Positions 48,790 through 60,479 of a stretch of 64,000 nt of DNA are shown here, piece by piece. The stretch lies in assembly GCA_933228895.1 (NCBI GenBank), contig CAKOGI010000065.1, positions 220,886 through 284,885 of the forward strand, in the 5' to 3' direction. Every line of letters begins with the position of its first letter. The first letter of the stretch is position 1. The DNA is from Platycnemis pennipes (lineage: Eukaryota > Arthropoda > Insecta > Odonata > Platycnemididae). The notes below the pieces were generated by a model that saw only the letters and a program-made list of their open reading frames with translations, was not told the origin of the DNA and ran no database searches. The position numbers were made by a program, and so were the translations under genes.

Positions 48790-51740
48790 ACGTTTACATC
48801 TACATCTACACGATACCCTGCAAGCCACCGCGAGGGTGTGTGGCAGGGGGTGAAGATCACCAAGCATGCACTACTAACATGCAAACTAGCAACTATATTG
48901 TCTCATGCAACTTTATTGTTAGTATCTACAGTATTTAAGGGGTAATACATGCATCATGCACTACAGAATACTCTAAAATATTTCCCCTACCTATCCCTTT
49001 CCGCTTCCGTTTAAAACCAAGCAAAACAAATATTGGGAGTTTTTAGAATGGGAGTTAATAGCACCGGACGCGACCCTCGTGGCCTGGAGATGAGAACAAA
49101 GGTACGAAGAAACCATGCACTTCTTTTCGGCATACGCGTTCAATAGCGTGGTCGCCCCGCGACGAACTTTCACTTTTCCCCCAATCCTCCCCCAACGGTC
49201 TCCTGCTGTGTCCTGGAGTCCCTTCAGTTCGTCACTCGTTCTATTCGGATTTGGCGTCCAAGCTCAAGCACATGTCTAGCAAGGTTGGCATTGAGAGAAG
49301 CATTTGTAGATTTAAATACGAGGACATGAACAGGAGTTACTGAAGTCGTTTAATAAAGTTAAGAAAGTTATTTTAAGCCAAAATAGTAAAGTTTTGTAGC
49401 ATACCCGCTCAGCAGTTAATAAATACGTACCTAATAAAATAAAATGGGGAAACGCAGAACCTAGATAGTATATACTAAGCATAAGTGTGGAAGTCATTGA
49501 AATGACAAAGGCAGAGTCAATCTGGATTGAAAAGTTCTCTAACCAATCCATCCATTGACGAGGGAAAGAGATTATTCAAAATTATAAACTAAACTCCATA
49601 GCAATTAAAGCATATCGTAGGGCGTTATTTGTATTCAAGAGCATTTCCAGTGGAAATTTGAGGCTCCCCATGTGACTTTGATTGTGTCCGAAATGATAAA
49701 CCCTCTGCTCTCGCCCACTTAAGAATTCTTTTACCCAACATACGTCTTTATTTATACCAAAACTCTCTAACTTCAAGATTAATTTATCATGAGGAACTTT
49801 ATCGAATGCCTTTTTAAAATCTAAAAATATCGCATCAACTTCAGTACTGTTTTCGACGTAGACTAATATATGGTGTACAAATAAAGCTAATTGTGTCTCG
49901 CAAGATCAAACTTTCCGGAACCCATGTTGGCTGATTATGAGTAATTCCTGACTTTCCAAATGCCCCATGATCGAACTGACTACAATGTGCTCAAATATCT
50001 TACAAGAGATTGACGTGAGTGAAATGGGTCTGTAGTTACTAGGTTCTTCCCTATCGCCGTTTTTAAAAATAGGTGTAATGTTAGCTACTTTCCAATCCTT
50101 GGGTACTGTGTGGTTCTTTAGTGTTTTATTGAATATTATTTCTTGATATGGGGCTATTTCAGAAGCTAATGTTTTATATACTCTGGAAGGAATTTGATCG
50201 GGACCTCGTGATTTGTTTTTACTAATGCTTTTTAACTGCTGCTCTATTCCGCGACATGACATTTTTATTTCGCGCATTTGCTCCCTGAAAGTGTTCGGCG
50301 GTGGTTCCACTGCGTTGTGTGACGATGAGTTTAATACGCTTTGGAAGAATGTGTTTAAAGTATTGGCTTTTTCTACACTGCTGGTGACTCTAATTCCTTC
50401 ATCGTTTTAAGTGTGTGCACTGTGGACCTATTTCCCTGAAGCTCTCTCACATATGACCAAAACGCTTTAGGATGGCTATCTTAATATTCTCCCAACATCT
50501 TGCTCTTGAAATGTGATAACATTGCCGACATGATTTCCTTGCTAATGCTCTTGATATATTATAGTTTTGAACTAACTTATTTTTTTTTCCTCTACCGATA
50601 GACCCCGTCCTGCATTTTTCATCCTAGCGTGGCATACCCTTTGTCGCCTCAGTGATTTCCTAACCTCCGCGTTATACCACCTTGGCTCTGTATTATCACT
50701 AATGAATTTACTAGGTATGTATTTATTAACTGCTTTACGGGTGACCTCAAGAAATTCTCTCCACGAATCCTCTGTATCTAATCCTTTGCTTTGTTCGCTA
50801 AATACATTATACGATATCCTAATTCCTCTTTATGAGTTGACGAAACCATCCCCTTTCTAAGATATTGGAAGGCGACTTAAAAAACATACTTTCATGTATG
50901 ATTGAAGGGAATACGCTATATCAAAATATGAGGAGTGAAATTACAAAAAGTCAAGAACTTCAGCTATCTCCGCAACAGTTAATATCTTGCTATGGAAGAA
51001 GCATGACCAACATCAAGCGAAGAATAGCACAGGCCAAGGAGCCTTTCCTGAAGAAGAGGCAACTACATGGCTCAAAAACCATCAGTTTCCAACAAGAAAG
51101 CACTCTATCAAGACATTCGTATGGAGAAAGTCACCCTATGGGTCAGAGACATGGGACATCGAAAAACAGTAGAGCAAAGAATTAAAGCTTTCAAACCATA
51201 ATGCCGGAGGACAATGATGAACATTTTATCGCCAAAATAATGTGAGACACGAAGAAGTATATGGAATTTGGCTGACTCCCATGTACACGCCTCCGTCGGC
51301 TAAGAGATATCACCATAATCAGCCTTACCGAGCAAATAAATGTTTCTTTTCGGCTCGTGAGTTTGTTAGCCCTCAGAGAAAATTGAGCCGTGACTACTTT
51401 ATGGCCTCTAATGCCTTTCTCGGCTATTACTTTTACAACATGTTCTGGTACATTTGCCGCTAATAAATAGAAGGTATTATTTCCTCTGGTGGATGCTGTT
51501 ACCAATTGATGCATTGAGTGTGTTGTGAAGGTACACAATAGTGACTCGCAGAGCTCCTTGTCTTTTACTCCGGTGATAAACCAATTCGTGCCCCAATCTA
51601 TGGACGGAAGTATGAAATCTCCACATATTATGAGTTTCGATCGTTTCCGCGCGAATTTAGTTTACTGCTCTTGCTCTCCAGGCCTGATACTGAACTGCCG
51701 TCGCTATCAGGCGGTCTATAATATACACATATAAAGAATC
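48790..51740 (-). pseudogene. L2-like LINE copy in the right arm
   Basis: Reading down the - strand: endonuclease remnant (51740-51300, with TFTTHSMHQLVTASTRGNN), an interruption at 51290-50870, then RT sequence from about 50860: SRGPDQIPSRVYKTLASEIA, NYRPISLTSISCKIFEH and QHGFRKV (50310-49906), FGINKDVCWVKEFLSGREQR (about 49765), and the 3' end with ACACACCCTCGCGGTGGCTT and a GTAGAT tail at 48796-48935. Many stops are present. A GC-richer 330-bp segment at 48970-49300 does not match the family and may be a further insertion. Confidence 0.72.
50870..51290 (+). pseudogene. RTE-like LINE fragment inside the right-arm LINE
   Basis: The + strand reads MTNIKRRIAQAKEPFLKKRQ, then a stretch equivalent to YGSETWTI in shifted frame, the thumb region also seen at 11.5 and 21.6 kb. 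It interrupts the L2-like copy between its endonuclease and RT parts. It is short, 5'-truncated and frameshifted. Confidence 0.6.
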
Positions 51741-51751
51741 TTTTGGCTTTG

Positions 51752-52248
51752 GACTAGTAATTTAGGAAATTAATATGAGAATCGACAAAAAGAAAGGAGC
51801 GAGGCACTCTATGGATCAGAGACATGGAGCATCGAACATTGAGATCCCAGAATAAGACTCGCACGGGCTGTCTTTTCCCGCTCTCTTTTTCCAAACTCGC
51901 CCTCTCAGGTAGCAACGTTGCCACATCCCATCCGCTTTTTACGCGAATAATAGGAAAATCCTTAATTTTCATCGTAGAGCATCAATCAAAAAACGTTTTT
52001 CGACGTCTTGGAATGAACGATACAATGAAGAAGATAAATTGTTGATACGTTCCAAAGTTTATAACTTCGATAAACCATGTCTAGTGGTCAATTTCCCCGA
52101 GTACCCCACCCGCTGGGAAAGGTCTACCTCGGCTGAGCTCTCGGGATGGGCGAGGGTCGATTTTCGAGGAGACCGAGGGTGGACCCTCGGTCCTGATCTC
52201 GGTCCCACTAGCTACCTGAAAGACGGCCCCGCTAAACTACCATTAACC
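51752..52248 (-). repeat. Right inverted arm of the composite element
   Basis: This is the partner of 45401-45897. The outermost bases CCATTAACC abut the AGAAGCGT duplication at 52249. Confidence 0.85.
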
Positions 52249-52256
52249 AGAAGCGT

Positions 52257-52690
52257 TAATGACACAAATAATACTAACATTTCTTACTCTACCTGGTGAT
52301 GAAATTTTGGAAACTCTCTTATTTCCTCAGGATAAAATGACTTTGGTAACTTGGTGAGTCGTACAGTGGACAATTTAGATCCATCTACATTGTAAATGGC
52401 AAAAGAAGAAAAATTATGTTTTTGCTTCAGCCCTTTTAAAACTAAGAAAAATTCATCAACACTTGACTTGTAAAAAGCCATTTCTCCAGCAATATATGTT
52501 GCCTCTGGTTTCCGTAAGCTGAATTACAATGACTTCATAAAATTAGCCAGCCATTCCTCACCTACCATCACTGAGGAATGGTTGTACTGCAAGATCACAT
52601 TGTTCTACAAAGTCAAACATGAGTTTTCTACAAGCAGTTTCGTGAATCCAAAAACACAATGTATCCATTTATGTTAATAGTTCTTCAAAT
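52257..52690 (-). pseudogene. N-terminal part of the split Tigger/jerky-type transposase
   Basis: On the - strand: KLMFDFVEQCDLAVQPF, then GEEWLANFMKS, FSLRKPEATYIAGEMAFYKS and VDEFFLVLKGLKQKHNF, then IYNVDGSKLSTV, which carries the first catalytic Asp (usual form IYNVDETGLSTV; here the Glu-Thr pair is altered). Frameshifts lie near 52545 and 52285. The order matches the start of the DDE_1 domain, and the frame breaks off where the composite element begins. Confidence 0.72.
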
Positions 52691-52699
52691 TCTCCACCT

Positions 52700-53390
52700 C
52701 TTTTTTACTAAAAATTCTTTAAATATTCCGCCTTGAATTGGCATTTCCTAAAATAAATTACTAAAGCTTAGGGTTTACAGGTTTTTTTAATTTTATGCAA
52801 TGAAGTTCTGTATGGCCCACATAAAAAAACAGGTATACACTCACACAAACACCCACACACAAATATGTAAATAATCAGGTACATGCCATTCTTTCAATAT
52901 CTATTTTAATTATATTGCGACGGAGTTTTGCTTCAGGGGTATGGTAAGCATTTGCTTCACCCAAGGAACTCATTCCTCTCTCTTTTGCTTCTAAGAAAGC
53001 AGCAGCCATATTGTCTCGGCTTTATTTCCTCTAGAGGGCTTTTGTCATAATTTATTACCATACCTGAATGCCAAAAATTAATAACATTCCTAATGGTAAA
53101 ATAGTAAACATATTTGCTGTAGGTCAATACGTCTCACTAAAACATGTTATGGAACAGTTTGAGCATCATTTAGCTAAAATTCCTTTAAAATAAATACAAA
53201 CTGCACATAAACAACAAGAAAATAGTACAAGCACAAGACGAGATCGTCATCTTCACCCAGTCAACTGGCATTTTAAACTTCAATTGATTTTTGTGGTAGG
53301 GCTTACACTAGTAAAATATAAACAACAGATTTTGTGAACAGCATATTCTCTAAGGTAGTCACGGATAGTGAAGAATGAACAATTATCCTA
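52700..53390. other. No recognised feature
   Basis: AT-rich sequence, probably including the 5' part of the Tigger copy on the - strand, but without a motif I can place. A short (CA)-rich stretch lies near 52840-52860. Confidence 0.35.
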
Positions 53391-53394
53391 CATG

Positions 53395-53917
53395 TTAATC
53401 CACGATATATTAGAGTAACTAGTCTATTATGTGAATTAAAATGTTAATCATTGCCAGTGCGCAGGTTTAAATTTAGACCTGATCTTCTAAATAAATTCTA
53501 AGTTAATATTTTCAGTGATGACATTACAAATATTTTGCTAACCCCAACTTACTCTGGTAGACTGGACCATAATTACAAAATTAGAGACATTGATTGCCAA
53601 AATATCGGATTCATAATGTTTTTTTCCTCGTACAATCATGGATATGAATAGCGGTAAATATATCCAATACGAGTGTATTAATGGATAGCATAGGTAGTTG
53701 CATGTTGGTATAAGGACTTTAAGCTAACACAACAAACAGAATGTTTTTGCATGCTTTCTTTGCTATTTTTATCATTTTTTAAGTAGTGAAATTTAGGTTA
53801 GTATAATATTACAAATCCTTAGTTATGCATAATATGTAGTGCGCGCTTGGTGAGAGTTCACCCCCTGCCACACACCTTTGAGTTGGCTTGCAGGGTATTA
53901 TGTAGATGTAGATGTAA
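53395..53917 (+). pseudogene. L2-like LINE 3' fragment
   Basis: It aligns with the last 0.5 kb of the copy at 40.4 kb: VTSLLCELK near 53418, NPTYSGRLDHN-like near 53545, then the TGCCACACACC / GGCTTGCAGGGTATT region and a (GTAGAT)n tail ending at about 53917. Several frameshifts are present. Confidence 0.8.
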
Positions 53918-54705
53918 AAAGAGTGCTAGGGAAAAGAACTGAAATAGCTGCTAGGGAAAAGGAGGTCGAAATGATGGGTTGAAATCCACCGTCGTCCATA
54001 CATGCGGGAACCGTCGGACAACGGGACTCATGGTTTACGCTCCCGCAGTGGATGGTGCCAAAACATTCCCCCTTCTCCATTGTCGGCGAGGCATCGTCTC
54101 AGTGAAGATCGGGTTTCGGTATTCGGGTGAAAATATTCGGCTAGGTCCCATTAAATTGCGGTACATACGTCTCAACCGTCTGAATCATTACTCCTACCGT
54201 TTCCGCTTTTTTAAATTTATATTTTATCGTCTGGGGGTTGGAGGGACTTAAATGGCGCTAGTGTATGTTGGCGCAGTCATTCATGGCTCCCCCGTTGGAC
54301 GTCTCGGTGGCTATCTCTCCTCCCCCATTTAAAATGACTGTGACGTCACCGAAACAGAGTTCGAGAGAGGGGCGGGGGAGGCGAGAGAGAAGGTGAGTTT
54401 ATTCCACTTCTCGTAGATTTGGCGTTTCTATGAATCAGACTCCCAGGAATTTTACCTGGGTATGCTGCCATTTCCTGAAAGGTATAAACTTTGATATAGG
54501 CAGTTCAAAACGGGAAAACTCAAAACAAGCCATATCGGACGATACGCTCTTCGTGACATTAGGTTGTAAGGATCGAAGCTTTTCCTCAATTTCTCCGTGA
54601 ATTTGTTCTGCCGAAGAGGAGGTTGAGTCAGCGTTCACCAGGTTGCTTTGCTGTAGTGGTAATGATAAAATTATAGGATTGTATACCTTTTAGGCCCGAT
54701 TTCAG
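53918..54705. other. No gene; CpG-richer block with a CRE-like site
   Basis: The part 53990-54420 is richer in G and C than its surroundings. TGTGACGTCACCG at about 54340 contains a CRE-type TGACGTCA, and a purine-rich run is followed by AAGGTGAGTTT, a donor-like site, near 54390. This could be a promoter with first exon on the + strand, but no downstream exon was recognised. Confidence 0.25.
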
Positions 54706-54708
54706 GTT

Positions 54709-54830
54709 CATCTGCATCTATATCTACATCTACGCATTACCCTGCAAGCCACCGAGAGGGTGTGTGGCAGATGATGAAGATCACCAAACATGCACTATTG
54801 ACATGCAACTATGCATGGCCATATGTTATA
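54709..54830 (-). pseudogene. L2-like LINE 3' end fragment
   Basis: On the - strand, CTCTCGGTGGCTTGCAGGGT is followed by a degenerate GTAGAT tail. Only the last 120 bp of the family remain. Confidence 0.75.
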
Positions 54831-54834
54831 TAAT

Positions 54835-56920
54835 AAGGTCACGGCAGCTAGATGGTTAGTATATACCAACTACTTTTAACGACGACTGAGGAAAGCAGTC
54901 CAATTACTTCCACATACCGCCGGTTGTGTGATTGTGTGGGCCGAGATTTGTGACAACATTGGCTTCCATCCCGGCCCCGGTTCCCAGAAGGGATAGACAA
55001 TCTTCGTCCAAGCTCGTAATCCTTTCTTATACTCACCCACTGCGGACGCCATATTTTTACTTGTCAGTCATTACATGTGTGTTTTGAAGTCTGTTTTCGC
55101 AATAATAAGCGCTTCAGACCGGGAGAAAAGGTACAAGGATGGGATTGGGAGAGAAATGGTTCGTCTGCCATTTATACATGGAGTGCTTTCAAGTCTGTTC
55201 AAGTCTAATAGGCGCTTCAGACCACAAGGAAAGGTATAAGGATAGCTTTCGGAGGGTGTGCAGTTTCCACAGTCAGTTTCCCATAACGAGAAGCGTCGTT
55301 GCTTCTAATTTTTGTTTACGAGGTAAATAATGTTTTTTCTTTGCTTGCAGTTAAAATGAGTTGTTTCCGATTACTTTAATGCAAACAGTGTTCGTTCCAA
55401 ACTAAAATACTCCTTACACACAAATATTATTTTAAGTTATTGATCGAGTCACCTCCTCTAGAGTCCTCTAATTGGCACTCTCAACAATACTCCCATGCAA
55501 GCACCCATGTGGTGTCGCATACACTTCCAGTATGGGAATTTTGAGGCCACCCTTTTTTAGTTCTAGACCTATGGGGAGAAGGGTTTCATCTATTTTTGGA
55601 GAAATATGTGACATTTGAAGCATCTCTTGCGATCATACACTAATTAGATATTTATTAAAATATACATGAGTATTACACTAAATGGTAATTATAATCCTAA
55701 CAGATATCGAAATTACGGAAATAAATAATGTAATACGAAGATTATTAGATGCCATTCAAATGCAAGCAAGATTGCTCTTGAATGGAAAAGTTACGAGATT
55801 CGCCAATTAACCTGCAATAACAAGTAGCAAACGTTTAGTAACAAGTAGGGATGGGCGGTTATGAGAAAAAAACCGATGTTTCGTTAATCGGTTATTTTTA
55901 ACAAAATTAGTCCTTGAGTATTAAAACCTGAGGAAAATAACCAGTTAAATTTAAATTTCATAACCTGTAGTATAACCGAGCCGAGGCCTTTGTAAGCGCG
56001 GAGATTGGGTGGTGTTCTATTGGATTTTTTGTCTACAATAACATTGTTATAGACTATTGTTATATAATGATGCATTAATACATTGCTACACAGAAACGAT
56101 ATAAAAAAGATAAAAGATTTTCATTCATAATTATTTGATATGTGCAGAGTTAAAATATCACCTAAGTATCATCAACTAACCTGAAATAAATACAAATATA
56201 TAAAACCATTTTTTCAAATTAAAATTTATTTCAAATTTAAAATCATTAAGAAATGAATCATAATTAAACAGTCAACTTTTGGTTCGCGTGATTAGACCAA
56301 CTTCAGGGATCAAAGAAGTTTGGCTAACATGGAACCGCTAGCATTGAATAACGGAAATATTTAGGGATGGGAATCCCGGGAGTAGTGGGGCGGGAGTTTC
56401 GGCTATTGATGTTTCAGTGGCATGAGAATGTGGAAGCAATTGGTAGGATTGGAGGGGAGGAAACTCATAAAATACACCCGGATGTGTCAGGAGCAGTTAG
56501 CATAGAAGCCGGAACGTTAGTGAATAACTTATTTATTGCTCCGCGGAAGCGACCTCAGAATGTGGACATCTGTAGAGCTGGTTGTTTAGGATATGATGAG
56601 AGCACTGAAAAAATAGTTTAACGCCCAGAAATAAGGTAGCACGTCTTCTTTTTCAAAGTAGTAAAGAAAATATTCAATGAGATTTAGGGCGCACTACTAT
56701 CCACTCCGTTATTTCTCACAAATTGCTTCCAAGTCAGTAATTTGAGCACTCGTTTGAATTCTTATCTTTCCAGAATAACTAATTGAATTGAGTTTATATC
56801 GCCCACAGCAAAGTTGACGGACATGATGTATTCTACGCCCTTTGAGGTGGAATAAAAAGGAAAAATTGAGAAAGAGGGATGACCGAGAATTATCAGGCAT
56901 AAAAAGACATTTTCTTGAAT
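54835..56920. other. Mostly unrecognised; a short duplicated motif
   Basis: GCGCTTCAGACC with flanking similarity occurs at about 55109 and 55209 (shared AAGTCTGTT before it and AAAGGTA-AAGGAT after it), a 100-bp spaced duplication. AGTAGGGATGGGCGGTTA at about 55844 resembles the end of some hAT elements, but no partner end was found. An 84-codon + strand frame at 56367-56621 is not recognised. Confidence 0.35.
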
Positions 56921-56924
56921 TGGA

Positions 56925-57006
56925 AGAGATGCTCTTCCTGTCATTGCGAAGCAGAATTCGCCAAGCGTTGGATTGTTTACTCACCAATAGGGAACGTGAG
57001 CTAGGA

Positions 57007-57038
<32 letters not shown>

Positions 57039-57440
57039 AACTGATTACCGGTCCTTGCGATAGTAATCCTGCTCGGTACGAGAGGAACCGTAGGTTCGGA
57101 CATTTGGTTCACGTACTCGGTCGATCGGCCGATGGTGCGACGCTACCATCCTTGGGATTATGCCTGAACGCCTCTAAGGCAGAATCCCCTCTAGCCGATG
57201 ACGCAACGGTGATTTAAGGAGACCCGAGAGCCGGGAGGCTCGAGATACTTGAATCTCTCTTAGTCGGCGCCCCACGCTTAGAGGGGCGTCGGCATCCGTG
57301 CCCACTTGCCGAATGGGGAAACCGGGGCTCCCGGGGGGATCCAGCCCGACGGAATGCCTCCCCCTAGCGGTCGAACATGGGTGACGAACTGAGGACGGCG
57401 TCGGGTCTCGGAATGGGGGCGTTTACTCGGGACCGAAATC
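56925..57440 (+). rRNA. Partial 28S rRNA (3' part), probably a dispersed pseudogene
   Basis: From about 56925 the sequence matches the conserved 3' region of eukaryotic large-subunit rRNA: TCATTGCGAAGCAGAATTCG, CCAAGCGTTGGATTG, AATAGGGAACGTGAGCT, AGACCGTCGTGAGACAGG, TAGTAATCCTGCTC, TACGAGAGGAACCG and GGATTATGCCTGAACGCCTC, followed by GC-rich sequence to about 57440. It differs from the usual sequence at normally conserved positions (for example ACTCACCAATAGG where CACCCACTAATAGG is expected, and CTAGGATTAGACC for CTGGGTTTAGACC). Neither upstream 28S nor a complete unit is present, so this is a stranded fragment. The 3' boundary is uncertain. Confidence 0.85.
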
Positions 57441-57444
57441 GCAG

Positions 57445-58025
57445 TTTTGTGCACGAAACTGTTACATGGAAACGAAAAAAGAATTTTAGTGAAAAAATTA
57501 ATATTCTAACCACAACCATTCACTCATAAATCAAAAATTAAAATAAGCAAAAGGTGACGCCCACCGAAAAGGCTGCTGTGATAACATTGACGTCATTTTC
57601 CTCCCGTCCTTGACTGCTCTTATGGGAAGGGGAGGAAGTGGAGGGGGGTTTTCGGAAGGTCTGCTCGCGCAGATGCTGTCGTAACTGCTCCGATTGGTAG
57701 AGCCAGCTGTGTCCCCCCCTTTGCGATAAGGTGAAGTAGCTTCGCGGGCTCAGTTGTGATTGGACGAAGTCGATATACGTCAGAGGTTGCACCACACCAA
57801 CTTTTCCAAAAGGGTTAAATACATCAGTTTTTCGCCGCTTAAAACTGGAGAAGTAATTGACGGATCAAAAACGGAAAAATACGGGTCTTTTTATTTTATA
57901 AACTCTATCATATTCAGCAATACAAAAATATGGTAAACGACCCCATTGTCTGTAGACGACTCCCAGGAGCTAAAATTTGTAGATGCAGCAAATCACCCAG
58001 TTGTAAGTTGTTTCCATTGTAAGTA
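57445..58025. other. No gene; GC-rich block with promoter-like motifs
   Basis: The segment 57545-57800 contains TTGACGTCATTTTC (CRE-like, about 57588) and, on the - strand, CGTCCAATCAC (CCAAT-like, about 57765). These occur together by chance often enough that I only note them. Confidence 0.2.
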
Positions 58026-58029
58026 GATA

Positions 58030-58760
58030 TGTTTAACCAAGGAAGGAACCGCTTCTTATAATGTTCTCGTGAGATGCTGTCGGCCATTCCTCAGAGCAGC
58101 AGGCAAGAAAGGAAGATTGGTTATGGTCAATGAATACCAGTTGTTTATTAATCAGTAAACTACCAACCTTAGAAATGCCAAAAATCTTTTTGAAACCGCA
58201 TAAGCCTAGTAGAATATATAATTTCAATAGAAATGCTAATATTTAGCTTTTATCAGTAAGAATAGGTCTACAAGGGTTGAAGGTAGTTTAGATAAGTTTG
58301 AAGGTAGTTTAAACAGAAATATGAAAAACATTGTACTGCGTGGGATGCACAACAGAAGTCTGAAAATTGAGTGTTAAATTTCCTATATTATTTTTTATTA
58401 CGTCAATTCAACATTTTCTGGTACTTTGCTTAAGCTTCAGTACCAAGATAACACTCTATCTTGTATGGAGTGGTTAAAATTATTCTTAGGACGTTGATAT
58501 TCAAATGTATTCTTGATACCATTTTGATTGATTTGAATATACACAATATAAAAATTTTATGATCACAATAAATGACAGTGTTGATTTTTAATTTGCAGAG
58601 GACGTGGTTCTATTACCCACAGCAAGGAATCCTGGTGGAGGCACGGCATCTGCGATTGTGGTTGATTTGCTTTAAGACGTATTGCAGAGTCCTAACTCTG
58701 GGAAAGAATTTCTCAGATATCTGCAGTTTCAACGGCAGACTGGATGCTGAAATTTGAGAG
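58030..58760 (+). pseudogene. Broken duplicate of the 18.8-kb terminal exon
   Basis: The exon block 58599-58750 follows TTTGCAG and is 152 bp, exactly the length of the exon at 18740-18891, with which it shares the start (AG GAC/GAT), the LLPTxRN segment and the C-terminal QTGC and TGA. Codon 25 is TAA (58673-58675) where the other copy reads ATA in the shifted neighbouring codon, so the product would stop halfway. The upstream 570 bp also match intronic sequence at 18.9-19.46 kb in inverted orientation. Whether this copy is expressed is unknown. Confidence 0.6.
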
Positions 58761-58819
58761 TTCTTTTTGCAGTTTTTTTTACAGCCTTAATAACTGCATT
58801 TCCTTCCCATAAGGCCACA

Positions 58820-59180
58820 TAAGATGAATATGAAAATGATAAAATACACGATGAACAGAAGATACACCAACCACAGTGGGCCGCGAACTATTTCCTCACA
58901 CATTCCCAAGACTTATAAAAACACTACCTCATATTCCAAGACACCCCTCAAGAATTGTTTCGCACAGTTGGACATTTTTCCTCCAGCCGTTGGGGCACGG
59001 CGAGCCTGGAATCTGACCTGTACCAGTCCGCCCCATTGAAGACACCCCAGTCCCTGGAGGGTTTGCAACCCGCTCACCGGCTTTTTCAGCATGGCGCGAC
59101 GAAGAGGGTAGTTTCCCTCGCCAAAGAAAACAGATTTCAGTCATTGCGATTCCCGCCCCACTATAAATGCATTCATTTTA
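58820..59180 (+). repeat. Repeat segment with a copy at 22.6-22.9 kb
   Basis: It matches the - strand of 22850-22580, with blocks such as CACAGTGGGCCGCGAAC and CTGACCTGTACCAGTCCG. Next to the duplicated exon, the order of the two shared segments is reversed relative to the 18-23 kb region. Confidence 0.55.
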
Positions 59181-59184
59181 CGTA

Positions 59185-60475
59185 AAAGGTTTGAACCGAG
59201 AAATGCCAGATTAGTACAGAATTAAATGTTAATTTTAGCACCATTTGAAAAGGCTCAGAAATGGCGGGATGCGTTGTCTTCTTGCTGTCGTAACAGGTAC
59301 ATAGTTCATATTGCAAAGCGTAGGGAAATTCGTCTCCTGAACTTACCATTTTTTTTCAGAGCCCCTCAGCACTGGTGAATATATGTTTATTATAGCCTAC
59401 GAAAACTATCAAAGTTCGAATGTATCTTCCGTTAAACATGGTATTAATGATCATTTTATAGGCTCCAGGGCATCGTGTTCGTGGAGTTCTCAGCTACTGC
59501 GAATCATGCTGCGTTAACTACACGCGACTATGGGCCAACTTTACAGAACGCTTAGTAAATGAACACTAACTGTTTTTAAATCAAGGAGCTGAATAAATAA
59601 TTTTAAATAAAAAAATTAAAGGTAATCATATTAAATAAACTGAAGAATATATCTCGGATACTAGTTAATAAACTTTTACGTCTTCTGCTTGGAAGCATCC
59701 GCTGCACCATCTAGTGGCAGGTAGATGAAAGAGTTTCCCTCCACACGTATGATTCACTGGCATGCAACAGTATGTCGTCCCGTTATCGCGACGTTGATAT
59801 TTTCCACTTCTTAATCCACGACGCAAAATACTCAACGACATTTTAAAATAGAGCGGTCTAAAATACGTCCTCCAGAGGTTCTAAACTTTTGATCAATATT
59901 TATAAAAATAATCGGAAACTACCCTATTAGACGCGTTTTCAGCGCCAGATGAGATGAGCTCTGGCGTAGGTAGTACTGGATGTAGCGCATGGATGAACTT
60001 CTCTGAAACAAACCAATTACAGTTATATTCGGGACCTCTGAGAAAGCCTCTGGAAGGAGGTTGTCTTGCGCAGGGTCGTAGAGAAGAGAAGGTCTGGAAA
60101 CTTGCGGTCCAGGCATGTCCACTTAAAGAAGTCGTTTCCTGCGGAGGCCGATTGGAGGCGTCACCAGTCCAGGAGTGCGACTTCACTACGGACTTTTATA
60201 CAGAACAGCAGTAATTCCGTATTAATTTACGGTGATAATGAGTTTAACCAACAAGAACCTGTCTATTAATATGAAACTCCATATGCATTGAAAATTTTTA
60301 AACTTACACACAGCGCAGGGCAGATAGACAGTCACGCATGTTGAGTGTTAAATTTAGACCACTACCGTAAGATCAGACAGCATTTAAATTCAGATCGCAC
60401 TGAAAATCAGATAAACTCTTTAAGACTTATATGAGTTGATGGATCCCAAGGTCTAAACGAAAAATAAATATAGTA
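59185..60475. other. No recognised gene
   Basis: A T-rich TTTTTTTTCAG acceptor-like site at about 59360 precedes an open 80-bp block (SPLSTGEYMFIIAYENY) on the + strand ending at a weak GTATTA, which is only a weak exon candidate. On the - strand, TATAAAAG at about 60195 precedes a 67-codon frame (60122-59919) of unknown type. Confidence 0.3.
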
Positions 60476-60479
60476 ATTG

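Larger units (their letters stand above)
45401..52248. mobile_element. 6.85-kb composite element with long inverted ends
   Basis: The insert is flanked by AGAAGCGT at 45393-45400 and 52249-52256, an exact 8-bp duplication. Its two ends are inverted repeats starting GGTTAATGGTAGTTTAGCGG, nearly identical over about 490 bp (45401-45897 against 52248-51752). Inside, each arm continues into an L2-like LINE, + in the left arm and - in the right arm, with 3' tails meeting at about 48.70-48.80 kb. Removing the insert and one AGAAGCGT joins the Tigger frame with the expected VSIICVINAS...VFSRERM order. No transposase is seen inside, so it is non-autonomous or has lost it. The 8-bp duplication fits hAT-, P- or Merlin-type insertion, but the ends do not match a family I know. 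Confidence 0.75.
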
